NCBI GenBank assembly: GCA_003222555.1
Contig: QHWL01000401.1
Coordinates: 1-5,199, forward strand
DNA length: 5,199 nt
DNA from: Acidobacteriota bacterium
GTDB lineage: Bacteria; Acidobacteriota; Vicinamibacteria; Vicinamibacterales; CAVVIG01
Direction: 5' to 3'
Shown: positions 1-5,199 of the stretch, piece after piece
How the letters are laid out: each line of letters begins with the position of its first letter
How positions within the stretch are numbered: position 1 is the first letter of the stretch
Notes under the pieces: model-generated
What the model saw: the letters and a program-made list of their open reading frames with translations, nothing else
What the model was told of the DNA's origin: nothing
The model's database searches: none
Translations under genes and position numbers: made by a program

Positions 1-91
1 GAGTCGCCACAAGGGACACAAAGGACACTAAGGAAAAACCCAACGGGGTAGGCCCTTGCCTTTGTGTCCTTCGTGTCCTTTGTGGTGATTC
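1..91. repeat. Imperfect inverted repeat with 9-nt-periodic arms, upstream of truA
   Basis: The left arm (1-33) and right arm (59-91) are reverse complements at 28 of 33 positions. In a + strand RNA, three of the five mismatches (3/89, 6/86, 13/79) become G-U wobbles. That leaves only A20-C72 and U29-U63 unpaired, so 31 of 33 positions can pair. Each arm is a tandem of 9-mers: CACAAGGGA (8-16), CACAAAGGA (17-25) and CACTAAGGA (26-34) on the left, and CACAAAGGA, CACGAAGGA and CACAAAGGC on the minus strand of the right arm (84 down to 58). The 25-nt loop contains a small ACCC/GGGT stem at 38-49. The element ends seven bases before the truA ATG, and its right arm holds the best Shine-Dalgarno-like string for truA (GGTGAT, 84-89). 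It may extend left of the window. It has no T-run after the stem, so it is not a classic intrinsic terminator. I recall similar repeats between genes in Acidobacteriota and other environmental bacteria, but could not check this. Confidence 0.85.
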
Positions 92-97
92 AGCGTG

Positions 98-958
98 ATG
101 AAGACTTTCAAGATCACTTTGGCGTACGACGGCACCGGGTTTGTCGGCTGGCAGCGGCAGGCGGCCGGCACCTCCATCCAGGGTCTTCTCGAGGACGCGC
201 TGCGCGAGCTCGATCAGCGCGACGTCGCGGTGATCGGCGCGGGACGCACAGATGCCGGCGTCCACGCGCTCGGCCAAGTGGCGGGTTTCTCGCTCGAACG
301 CGCGATCACTCCCGAGGCGCTCATTCGCGCGGTCAATGGACGATTGCCCGACACCGTGCGCGTGTTGTCGGCTGTAGAGGTGTCGCCGGCCTTTCACGCG
401 CGCTTCGGCGCGCGCAGCAAGACCTACCGCTATCGCATCTGGAACGGCGACGTGATGAGCCCGTTCGAGCGGGCCTATGCGTGGCACGTGCCCGGCCCGC
501 TTGCGGTTGAGCCGATGATCGCGGCCGCCCGAGTGCTCGAGGGAACCCACGATTTCGCGTCGTTTCAGGCAACGGGAGGTGAAAGGCTCACGACCGAGCG
601 CCTGGTCTTTTCGTCGCGCGTCGGCGTAGCGCTCAGGCCCTGCCTCACGGCGCAGGAAGGCGCCCGCGCCAACCAATCGGGTACCGGCCAGGGAGCCGGA
701 GAGGGCCGACTGATCGTTTACGAGATCGCTGGGAATGGATTTCTGCGCCACATGGTCCGGATCATCGTCGGTACGTTGGTTGAAATCGGCCGCGGTCGCC
801 GTCCTGTCGAGTGGGTGGACGAGGTGCTGGCCTCGCGCGATCGGGCGCGGGCCGGACCCACCGCGCCGGCCGAAGGACTGATACTCGCTGGCGTTGAGTA
901 CGAAGCGGACGCGCGTCGGGCCGAGGAGGGCGGACCTTTTGAGGTCCGCCTCCGCTAG
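98..958 (+). CDS. truA: tRNA pseudouridine(38-40) synthase TruA
   Basis: Cytoplasmic enzyme that isomerises uridine to pseudouridine at positions 38-40 of the tRNA anticodon arm. The protein has 286 residues from the ATG. The N-terminus (LAYDGTGFVGWQ, about residues 8-19) is typical of the family. The signature GRTDAGVHA carries the catalytic aspartate at D52. The active-site tyrosine is probably Y110 in SKTYRYR, and the C-terminal half has the conserved GTHDFASF (149-156) and GNGFLRHMVR (212-221) blocks. It is somewhat longer than the usual 245-270 residues. The extra length sits in a Gly/Gln/Ala-rich segment (about 179-203) before the last conserved block and in a charged tail after about 270. 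A GTG at 95, directly before the ATG, is an equally possible start; GGTGAT at 84-89 would serve either. The gene is separated from uppS by 60 bp. Family assignment is secure; only the exact start is open. Confidence 0.96.
   Translation: MKTFKITLAYDGTGFVGWQRQAAGTSIQGLLEDALRELDQRDVAVIGAGRTDAGVHALGQVAGFSLERAITPEALIRAVNGRLPDTVRVLSAVEVSPAFHARFGARSKTYRYRIWNGDVMSPFERAYAWHVPGPLAVEPMIAAARVLEGTHDFASFQATGGERLTTERLVFSSRVGVALRPCLTAQEGARANQSGTGQGAGEGRLIVYEIAGNGFLRHMVRIIVGTLVEIGRGRRPVEWVDEVLASRDRARAGPTAPAEGLILAGVEYEADARRAEEGGPFEVRLR
929..950 (+). other. Perfect 8-bp hairpin in the last codons of truA
   Basis: GGCGGACC (929-936) and GGTCCGCC (943-950) are exact reverse complements around a TTTTGA loop. In RNA a G928-U951 wobble could extend the stem. 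The hairpin ends five bases before the TAG stop at 956-958 and encodes part of the non-conserved C-terminal tail of TruA. No T-run follows, so it is not a canonical intrinsic terminator. It could stabilise the 3' end of the truA mRNA or act as a weak pause. A chance palindrome in GC-rich DNA is also possible. Confidence 0.5.
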
Positions 959-984
959 TTGCACCACATGCTGCCAGCCCTACG

Positions 985-993
985 TGGTACACT
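985..993 (+). promoter_or_regulatory. Possible extended -10 promoter element for uppS
   Basis: TGG followed by TACACT (988-993) resembles an extended -10 element (TGN-TATAAT, with 4 of 6 matches in the hexamer). It lies in the only gap between truA and uppS, with the uppS ATG 25 bases downstream of its end. I find no convincing -35 hexamer at the usual spacing: TTGCAC at 959-964 is too far away and matches poorly. If real, it would give the uppS-cdsA-dxr-rseP block its own start with a short leader. This is a weak call based on one short motif. Confidence 0.3.
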
Positions 994-1006
994 CAAGGTT
1001 TACTAC

Positions 1007-1013
1007 GAGGAAG
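1007..1013 (+). promoter_or_regulatory. Ribosome binding site that fixes the uppS start
   Basis: GAGGAAG ends five bases before the ATG at 1019, a good Shine-Dalgarno match at normal spacing. In-frame upstream starts exist (TTG at 959, ATG at 968). They have no comparable site and would add residues unlike the usual UppS N-terminus, so this site decides the start. Confidence 0.75.
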
Positions 1014-1018
1014 CGGGA

Positions 1019-1810
1019 ATGTCGCTTGAGCAGCTCCTGGCCTTGATTCCGCCAGGATCGCCCGACGAGAGCCTGGCGCGTCAGGTCAACTTCGAGCAGC
1101 TGCCCGCCCACGTCGCCATCATCATGGACGGCAACGGGCGGTGGGCCGCTCAGCGCCACTTGCCACGGGTCGAGGGGCACCGCGCCGGCATCGACTCGGT
1201 CCGCGACGTGGTCGAAACGTCCGCGCGGCTTGGCATCGACGTCCTCACCCTGTACGCATTCTCCATGGAGAATTGGAAGCGTCCGCGCAGCGAGATCAAC
1301 ACGCTGATGACGCTTCTGAAGCGGTACATCCGCCTCGAGCTCGGTACGCTTCTCAAGAACAATATCCGGTTTCAGGTAATCGGCCGTCACGAAGAGCTCC
1401 CGCTCGACGTCCAGCACGAGCTCGAAATCGGCATCCGGGAAACCGCCGCCAACAGCGGCATGCTCTTCAATATCGCGCTCAATTATGGAGGGCGCGCCGA
1501 AATCGTGGACGCGGCGAGACGGGCGATTGCTGCCGGCGTCAGGCCGGAGGATCTCGACGAACGGCGGTTCGGCGGTTTTCTCTACACGGCCGGACAGCCC
1601 GATCCCGACCTGCTAATCCGCACGAGCGGCGAGATGCGCGTGAGCAACTTCCTGCTGTGGCAGATCGCGTACTCCGAGATTTGGGTGACCGAGACGCTGT
1701 GGCCCGACTTCCGCTGCCGTCATCTCCTCGAATCCATCGTCGCCTACCAGAAGCGCGATCGCCGGTACGGCGGTATCAAGCCATCGCCGCTCGCGCTCGG
1801 CGCCAAGTGA
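1019..1810 (+). CDS. uppS: Isoprenyl transferase (undecaprenyl diphosphate synthase, cis-prenyltransferase)
   Basis: Condenses isopentenyl diphosphate units onto farnesyl diphosphate in cis to make the C55 lipid carrier for peptidoglycan and surface polysaccharides; acts at the cytoplasmic face of the membrane. The protein has 263 residues. The catalytic motif HVAIIMDGNGRW (31-42) places the Mg-binding aspartate at D37. Other family blocks are HRAG (54-57), LYAFSMENWKRP (78-89), LNYGGR (154-159), and RTSGE (201-205) with R207, S209 and N210 for diphosphate binding. They are followed by AYSE (217-220) and LWPDF (227-231). About 30 residues precede the core, slightly more than in E. coli, where the aspartate is residue 26. 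The chain length of the product (C55 or another) cannot be read from the sequence. The stop codon overlaps the cdsA start, which suggests translational coupling. The dxr product further down feeds the precursor pathway for this enzyme. Confidence 0.97.
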   Translation: MSLEQLLALIPPGSPDESLARQVNFEQLPAHVAIIMDGNGRWAAQRHLPRVEGHRAGIDSVRDVVETSARLGIDVLTLYAFSMENWKRPRSEINTLMTLLKRYIRLELGTLLKNNIRFQVIGRHEELPLDVQHELEIGIRETAANSGMLFNIALNYGGRAEIVDAARRAIAAGVRPEDLDERRFGGFLYTAGQPDPDLLIRTSGEMRVSNFLLWQIAYSEIWVTETLWPDFRCRHLLESIVAYQKRDRRYGGIKPSPLALGAK

Positions 1811-2616
1811 CGCGCGTCCTGAGCGGCGCCGCGCTCCTGGCCTTCGCTATCGCCGTCGTCTGGTTCGCGCCGCCGATCCTCTTCCTTGCCGTCGCCGAGC
1901 TCCTGCTCGTCGGCGCGTTCGTCGAGCTGGCGCAACTCGCCGCCGCGAGCGGGCTCGGGGTACCTCGCGTCGCGGCCGGAACCGCCGCCGCGCTGACGTC
2001 TCTTGGTCTCACCTCGGCGCCATGGCTGGGTGACATCGCGCGGGCGATACCCGCGCTTGACGCCGCGATCATGACCGCGTTCGTTGCGCTCGCCAGCCTG
2101 ACGCTGATGCAGTGGCGCGGCGGTCCCGACGCGCTCGGGCTCGCGGCGGCCTCGGTGTTCCCGTCGCTCTACCTGGGGCTGCCGATTGGGGCGATGGTGT
2201 CGATTCGCGAATCGCGCGGCGGCGCCGCGCTGTTCCTGCTGATGCTCACGATCGTGGCGAGCGATATCGCGCAGTACTACGCCGGCCGCGCGGCGGGCCG
2301 CCGGAGGCTGGCGCCGGCAATCAGTCCGAAGAAAACCATCGAAGGGGCCGCTGGTGGATTCGTGTTCGGCGCGCTGACGATGACCGTGGCCGGAGGGTGG
2401 TGGTTGCCCAACGTCGCGGTTCCTTTCCGGGCGTTGCTCGGCGTGGCCGTCGTCGCGCTGGGGATCGCCGGCGATCTCTTCGAGTCGATGCTCAAGCGGA
2501 GCGCCGGCGTGAAAGACAGCTCGTCGCTCATCCCCGGGCACGGCGGCATCCTCGATCGCATCGACGCGCTGCTCTTCGCCGCGCCGGTCTACTACATTGT
2601 TCTCAAATACGTTTAA
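1807..2616 (+). CDS. cdsA: Phosphatidate cytidylyltransferase (CDP-diacylglycerol synthase)
   Basis: Integral membrane enzyme that converts phosphatidic acid and CTP to CDP-diacylglycerol, the precursor of the major phospholipids. The protein has 269 residues, within the usual range. The N-terminal two thirds consist of several hydrophobic segments (about 5-48, 52-70, 84-102, 110-132, 138-153), as expected for a multi-pass protein. The family signature at 227-253 is complete: S227, K230-R231, K236-D237, H245-G246-G247 and D250-R251-x-D253. SPKKTIEG (173-180) and D223 are also typical. The GTG start at 1807 lies in a GTGA overlap with the uppS stop, and no clear Shine-Dalgarno is visible before it, so it probably relies on coupling to uppS translation. 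The reading frame stays open far upstream of 1807, but that part is an Arg-rich shadow of uppS. The TAA stop falls inside the outer edge of the palindromic element that follows. Confidence 0.96.
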   Translation: MTRVLSGAALLAFAIAVVWFAPPILFLAVAELLLVGAFVELAQLAAASGLGVPRVAAGTAAALTSLGLTSAPWLGDIARAIPALDAAIMTAFVALASLTLMQWRGGPDALGLAAASVFPSLYLGLPIGAMVSIRESRGGAALFLLMLTIVASDIAQYYAGRAAGRRRLAPAISPKKTIEGAAGGFVFGALTMTVAGGWWLPNVAVPFRALLGVAVVALGIAGDLFESMLKRSAGVKDSSSLIPGHGGILDRIDALLFAAPVYYIVLKYV

Positions 2617-2682
2617 CCGCCGAGCTCGCAGAGTTCGCCGAGACTCTTTCTGCAAAAAGAGCTCCGCGTGCTCGGCGGTTGA
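2613..2682. repeat. Palindromic intergenic element with 9-nt-periodic arms, between cdsA and dxr
   Basis: AACCGCCGAG (2615-2624) and CTCGGCGGTT (2671-2680) are perfect reverse complements. Continuing inward to 2636/2659, 20 of 22 positions can pair in + strand RNA; the exceptions are U2626-U2669 and A2630-C2665. A U-G and a U-A pair extend the stem outward to 2613/2682. The left arm is a run of 9-mers: GCCGAGCTC (2619-2627), GCAGAGTTC (2628-2636) and GCCGAGACT (2637-2645). On the minus strand the right arm reads GCCGAGCAC then GCGGAGCTC. An alternative inner stem, CTCTTT (2644-2649) with AAAGAG (2656-2661), competes with the base of the loop. The element includes the cdsA stop codon and ends nine bases before the dxr ATG. 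It has no T-run, so a Rho-independent terminator is unlikely. It may be a dispersed repeat, an mRNA processing or stability element, or a control hairpin for dxr. Confidence 0.85.
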
Positions 2683-2691
2683 TGTGAAGTA

Positions 2692-3867
2692 ATGAAGCGC
2701 ATCGCCATCCTCGGCTCGACCGGGTCCATCGGCCAGAACGCGCTGGCCGTCGTCGACGCGCACGCCGATCGCCTGCAGGTCGTCGGGCTGGCGGCGGGAG
2801 AAAACGCCGATCTGTTCGCGGCACAGATCGCCCGCTATCGGCCAGCGATTGCGGCGATGGCGTCCGGCTCCGCGCTCGATCGCCTCAAACAGACCGGGGT
2901 CAGCGACGTGACGTTCGGCGGTCCCGGCCGTGACGGCCTCGTCGCGGTCGCCTCGCATCCCGACGTCGACCTCGTGCTGTGCGCCTCCGCGGGGACCGAG
3001 GGGCTCGAAGCGGTGATCGCGGCCATCGAGCACGGCAAGGCCGTCGCGCTTGCGAACAAGGAAGTGCTCGTGATGGCTGGCGGCATCGTCACCGAGGCCG
3101 CCAGCCGCCGTGGCGTCGCCATTCTGCCGGTCGACAGCGAGCACAACGCGATCCACCAGTGCCTGCACGGGCGCGCCGGGTCTCAGATCAGACGGCTCGT
3201 GCTGACCGCGTCGGGAGGACCGTTCCGCGGACGTTCGGCGTCCGAGTTGACGAGCGTCACGGCGCAGGATGCGCTGATGCATCCGACATGGCGCATGGGG
3301 CGCAAGATCACGATCGATTCCGCCACTCTGATGAACAAGGGCCTCGAAGTCATCGAGGCGCACTGGCTGTTCGGTGTGCGCGCCGATCAGATCGAGGTCG
3401 TCGTTCATCCGCAGTCGGTCGTACACTCGATGGTCGAGTTGATCGACGGCTCAATCATCGCGCAGCTCGGCGTGACCGACATGCGGCTGCCTATTCAGTA
3501 CGCCTTCTCATATCCCGAGCGCTGGCCGGCGCCGCTGCCGCCCCTCGACCTTACCCGAGGCGCGCGGCTCGAGTTCGACGTTCCCGATACCGAGGCGTTC
3601 CCATGTCTGCGACTTGCGTACCGGGCGCTCGACGCCGAACGCAGCCTTCCCGTCGTGCTCAACGCGGCCAACGAAGTCGCCGTGTCATGTTTCCTGGACG
3701 GGAAGATTGGATTTCGCTCGATACCCCAGGTTATCGAGCTGACGATGGACGCCCATCGCCCCGCCCAGGTGGCGGCGCTTGCCGAGGTCCGCGCCGTGGA
3801 TGAGTGGGCCCATGAGTACGCACAGGAGCTGGCCCGCGGGTTAGAATTGAAGGTTGAGGGTTTGTGA
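2692..3867 (+). CDS. dxr: 1-deoxy-D-xylulose 5-phosphate reductoisomerase
   Basis: Cytoplasmic NADPH-dependent enzyme that rearranges and reduces DXP to 2-C-methyl-D-erythritol 4-phosphate, the committed step of the MEP isoprenoid pathway and the target of fosmidomycin. The protein has 391 residues, close to E. coli Dxr (398). The NADPH-binding loop GSTGSIG is at 8-14 and ALANKEV at 119-125. Metal and substrate ligands are D148, S149 and E150 in PVDSEHNAI, then N215, K216 and E219 in MNKGLEVIEA. SGGPFRG (174-180) and the flexible active-site loop HPTWRMG (197-203) are intact. The C-terminal helical domain contains NAANEVAV (324-331). All expected catalytic residues are present. The ATG at 2692 gives the standard N-terminus (MKRIAILGS), but the Shine-Dalgarno before it is weak (GAAG, 2686-2689, too close to the ATG). 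The palindromic element lies just upstream. The stop overlaps the rseP start by four bases. Confidence 0.97.
   Translation: MKRIAILGSTGSIGQNALAVVDAHADRLQVVGLAAGENADLFAAQIARYRPAIAAMASGSALDRLKQTGVSDVTFGGPGRDGLVAVASHPDVDLVLCASAGTEGLEAVIAAIEHGKAVALANKEVLVMAGGIVTEAASRRGVAILPVDSEHNAIHQCLHGRAGSQIRRLVLTASGGPFRGRSASELTSVTAQDALMHPTWRMGRKITIDSATLMNKGLEVIEAHWLFGVRADQIEVVVHPQSVVHSMVELIDGSIIAQLGVTDMRLPIQYAFSYPERWPAPLPPLDLTRGARLEFDVPDTEAFPCLRLAYRALDAERSLPVVLNAANEVAVSCFLDGKIGFRSIPQVIELTMDAHRPAQVAALAEVRAVDEWAHEYAQELARGLELKVEGL
3856..3860 (+). promoter_or_regulatory. Ribosome binding site for the rseP GTG start
   Basis: GAGGG lies in the last dxr codons, three bases before the GTG at 3864, with a second purine string, GAAGG, at 3849-3853. 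Together they support initiation at the GTG that overlaps the dxr stop. Unlike cdsA, rseP thus has a visible site as well as the overlap. Confidence 0.5.
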
Positions 3868-5199
3868 TAACGACACTTCTCGCTTTTGCATTCGTGCTCG
3901 GTGTGCTCGTTTTCGTCCACGAGCTGGGGCATTTTCTTGCCGCCAAGCGGGTCGGTATCCGCATCATCAAGTTCCAGCTTGGGTTCAATCCGACCATCGC
4001 CAGTTTCCGCTACGGCGACACCGAATACGGCATCGGCGCGCTGCCGCTCGGCGGATACGTGAAGATGGCCGGCGAGAACCCCGACGAAGCGCGCTCCGGC
4101 AAAGACGATGAGTTCCTGTCGAAGAGCAAGTGGCAGCGTTTCCAGGTGCTGATCATGGGCCCCACCATGAATCTGCTCCTGGCCATCGTCCTGACCGCGA
4201 TCGTCCTGCACCACGGTGCGGAAGTTCCGGCGTTCCTGGATCAGCCGGCGGTTGTAGGCGCCGTCGTCGCCGCGTCGCCAGCCGAACGCGCCGGCATCCA
4301 GCCGGGCGACAGGATCGTGTCGGTGGCCGGTCACGGCGTCGAGACCTGGGAGCAGTTCTCCATCGCGATAGGGTCGCGTGCCAACCGCCAGGTGCCAATC
4401 GGCCTGCTGCGCAACGGCCTCGACGTGACCCTCCAAGTCACCCCCGTGCCGCCTCCGGGCGAGAGCCGCTTCGAGATCGGTGACATCGGCGTGCTGCCGG
4501 ACACCCATCCGGTCGTGCCGCGCGTGAATCCCGGTGAGCCAGCCGATCGCGCGGGCATCAAACCAGGCGACGCCATCCTGGCGGTCAACGGCGAACGGAT
4601 TTCATTTCGGACCGAGCTGATGAAGGCGATCGCCGCGCGTCCCGGTGAAAAGGTCACCGTGACCATTTCGCGGAATGGAGTGCGTCAAGACATTCCGGTG
4701 GTCCCCGCCCTGGGCGGTTGTGCGGGCGTTGCCAGCAAAATCGGCTGCATTGGCGTCGCCATCGCCGAGCCCACCAAGATTATCAAGCCGTCGGCCATCG
4801 AGGCCATCGGCATGAGCTTCCAGAAGAACGCTGAGTTTGCCGGCCTCATCTTCCAGACGTTGTGGGGACTGGTGACGCGCGAGACTTCACCGAGGCAGTT
4901 GATGGGCCCCGTCGCGATCGCGCAGCTCTCGGGTGAATCGGCGCAGCTGGGCTGGATTGCGCTCATGACGCTCATGGCCTCGATCAGCCTCAATCTAGGT
5001 CTGTTGAATCTGATGCCCATTCCGGTGCTCGACGGCGGGCATATCTTCATCATGGCGCTCGAGGGCCTCGTGCGCCGCGACTTCAGCGTGCGCGTGAAGG
5101 AGAAGATGCTGCTGGCGGGCTTCGTCGTCCTGATGATGTTGATGGTGACCGTCATCTACAACGATCTGACACGAATCCGTTGGATCGAACGGCTGATGC
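3864..5199 (+). CDS. rseP: RIP metalloprotease RseP (site-2 protease), 3' end cut by the window
   Basis: Zinc intramembrane protease of the S2P (M50) family. In E. coli RseP cleaves the anti-sigma factor RseA within the membrane and also removes signal-peptide remnants; the substrate here is unknown. The frame starts at GTG 3864 and stays open for 445 codons with no stop. E. coli RseP has 450 residues, so probably only a few residues are missing. Membrane segment 1 (about 4-24) contains the zinc motif HELGH with H19, E20 and H23. The reentrant-loop motif ALPLGGYVKM (59-68) follows. Segment 2 is about 95-115. Two PDZ domains lie at about 128-195 and 208-280, each with an AGI(Q/K)PGD core (143-149, 230-236). 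Segment 3 (about 366-388) ends in the NLMPIPVLDGG motif, giving the third zinc ligand D390. Segment 4 is about 414-432. Two cysteines, C286 and C295, sit just after PDZ2 in the part expected outside the cytoplasm. No anti-sigma factor gene is in view. Confidence 0.95.
   Translation, partial: MITTLLAFAFVLGVLVFVHELGHFLAAKRVGIRIIKFQLGFNPTIASFRYGDTEYGIGALPLGGYVKMAGENPDEARSGKDDEFLSKSKWQRFQVLIMGPTMNLLLAIVLTAIVLHHGAEVPAFLDQPAVVGAVVAASPAERAGIQPGDRIVSVAGHGVETWEQFSIAIGSRANRQVPIGLLRNGLDVTLQVTPVPPPGESRFEIGDIGVLPDTHPVVPRVNPGEPADRAGIKPGDAILAVNGERISFRTELMKAIAARPGEKVTVTISRNGVRQDIPVVPALGGCAGVASKIGCIGVAIAEPTKIIKPSAIEAIGMSFQKNAEFAGLIFQTLWGLVTRETSPRQLMGPVAIAQLSGESAQLGWIALMTLMASISLNLGLLNLMPIPVLDGGHIFIMALEGLVRRDFSVRVKEKMLLAGFVVLMMLMVTVIYNDLTRIRWIERLM

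Noticed and set aside
1..91. CRISPR-like or tandem repeat array
   Set aside because: The repeated unit is only 9 nt with no spacers, and the copies are arranged as two inverted arms rather than a direct array.
64..510. Open frame of 148 codons starting inside the repeat and overlapping truA
   Set aside because: It is an Arg-rich out-of-frame reading of truA with no recognisable motif.
959..1018. Upstream uppS starts at TTG 959 or ATG 968
   Set aside because: Neither has a suitable ribosome binding site, whereas GAGGAAG is well placed for the ATG at 1019. The added residues do not resemble UppS.
1141..1806. Upstream extension of the cdsA reading frame, which would give a 491-residue protein
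   Set aside because: The segment is an Arg-rich out-of-frame reading of uppS with no similarity to CdsA. The GTG at 1807 gives a normal-length protein with a typical N-terminus.
2615..2680. Rho-independent terminator between cdsA and dxr
   Set aside because: The stem is strong, but the sequence after it (GATGTGAAG) has no T-run, and the element runs almost into the dxr start.
1744..3426. Minus-strand open frame of 560 codons opposite cdsA and dxr
   Set aside because: It is rich in Arg, Asp, Gly and Ala, has no recognisable domain, and lies wholly opposite secure genes. Long antisense frames are expected in GC-rich coding DNA.
3495..4508. Minus-strand open frame of 337 codons across the dxr-rseP junction
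   Set aside because: It has low-complexity composition and no family resemblance, and it spans two confident + strand genes. It is a codon-bias shadow.

Overview
The window is a high-GC (clearly above 60% by eye), densely packed stretch of bacterial chromosome. All genes lie on the + strand: truA, uppS (ispU), cdsA, dxr (ispC) and the start of rseP. The last gene runs off the right edge without a stop codon. The uppS-cdsA-dxr-rseP order is a widely conserved bacterial housekeeping cluster. High GC, GTG starts in 4-base overlaps and 9-nt-periodic intergenic repeats make me think of an Acidobacteriota-like genome, perhaps Vicinamibacteria. That is an impression from memory, not a phylogenetic result.

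Layout. Bases 1-91 are a near-perfect inverted repeat whose arms are built from 9-nt units (CACAAAGGA type). It ends just before truA (98-958), a tRNA pseudouridine synthase. A short hairpin lies in the last truA codons, and a 60-bp gap with a possible extended -10 element leads to uppS (1019-1810). cdsA (1807-2616) starts inside the uppS stop codon. A second palindromic element with 9-nt-periodic arms (GCAGAGTTC type) fills most of the 75-bp cdsA-dxr gap and reaches within 9 bases of the dxr ATG. dxr (2692-3867) overlaps rseP (3864 to the end) by four bases. Apart from bases 1-97 and the two gaps at 959-1018 and 2617-2691, everything is coding.

How the genes fit together. Dxr makes the first committed intermediate of the MEP isoprenoid pathway. 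UppS condenses isoprenoid units into undecaprenyl diphosphate, the lipid carrier for peptidoglycan and surface polysaccharides. CdsA makes CDP-diacylglycerol, the branch point for phospholipids. RseP is the intramembrane site-2 protease that usually serves envelope stress signalling. The block is therefore an envelope-building and envelope-monitoring operon, with a tRNA modification gene upstream.

I see no defence system, mobile gene, CRISPR array or RNA gene. The most notable non-coding signals are the two palindromic elements, each a potential long RNA hairpin directly upstream of a start codon. No previously undescribed protein system is supported here.
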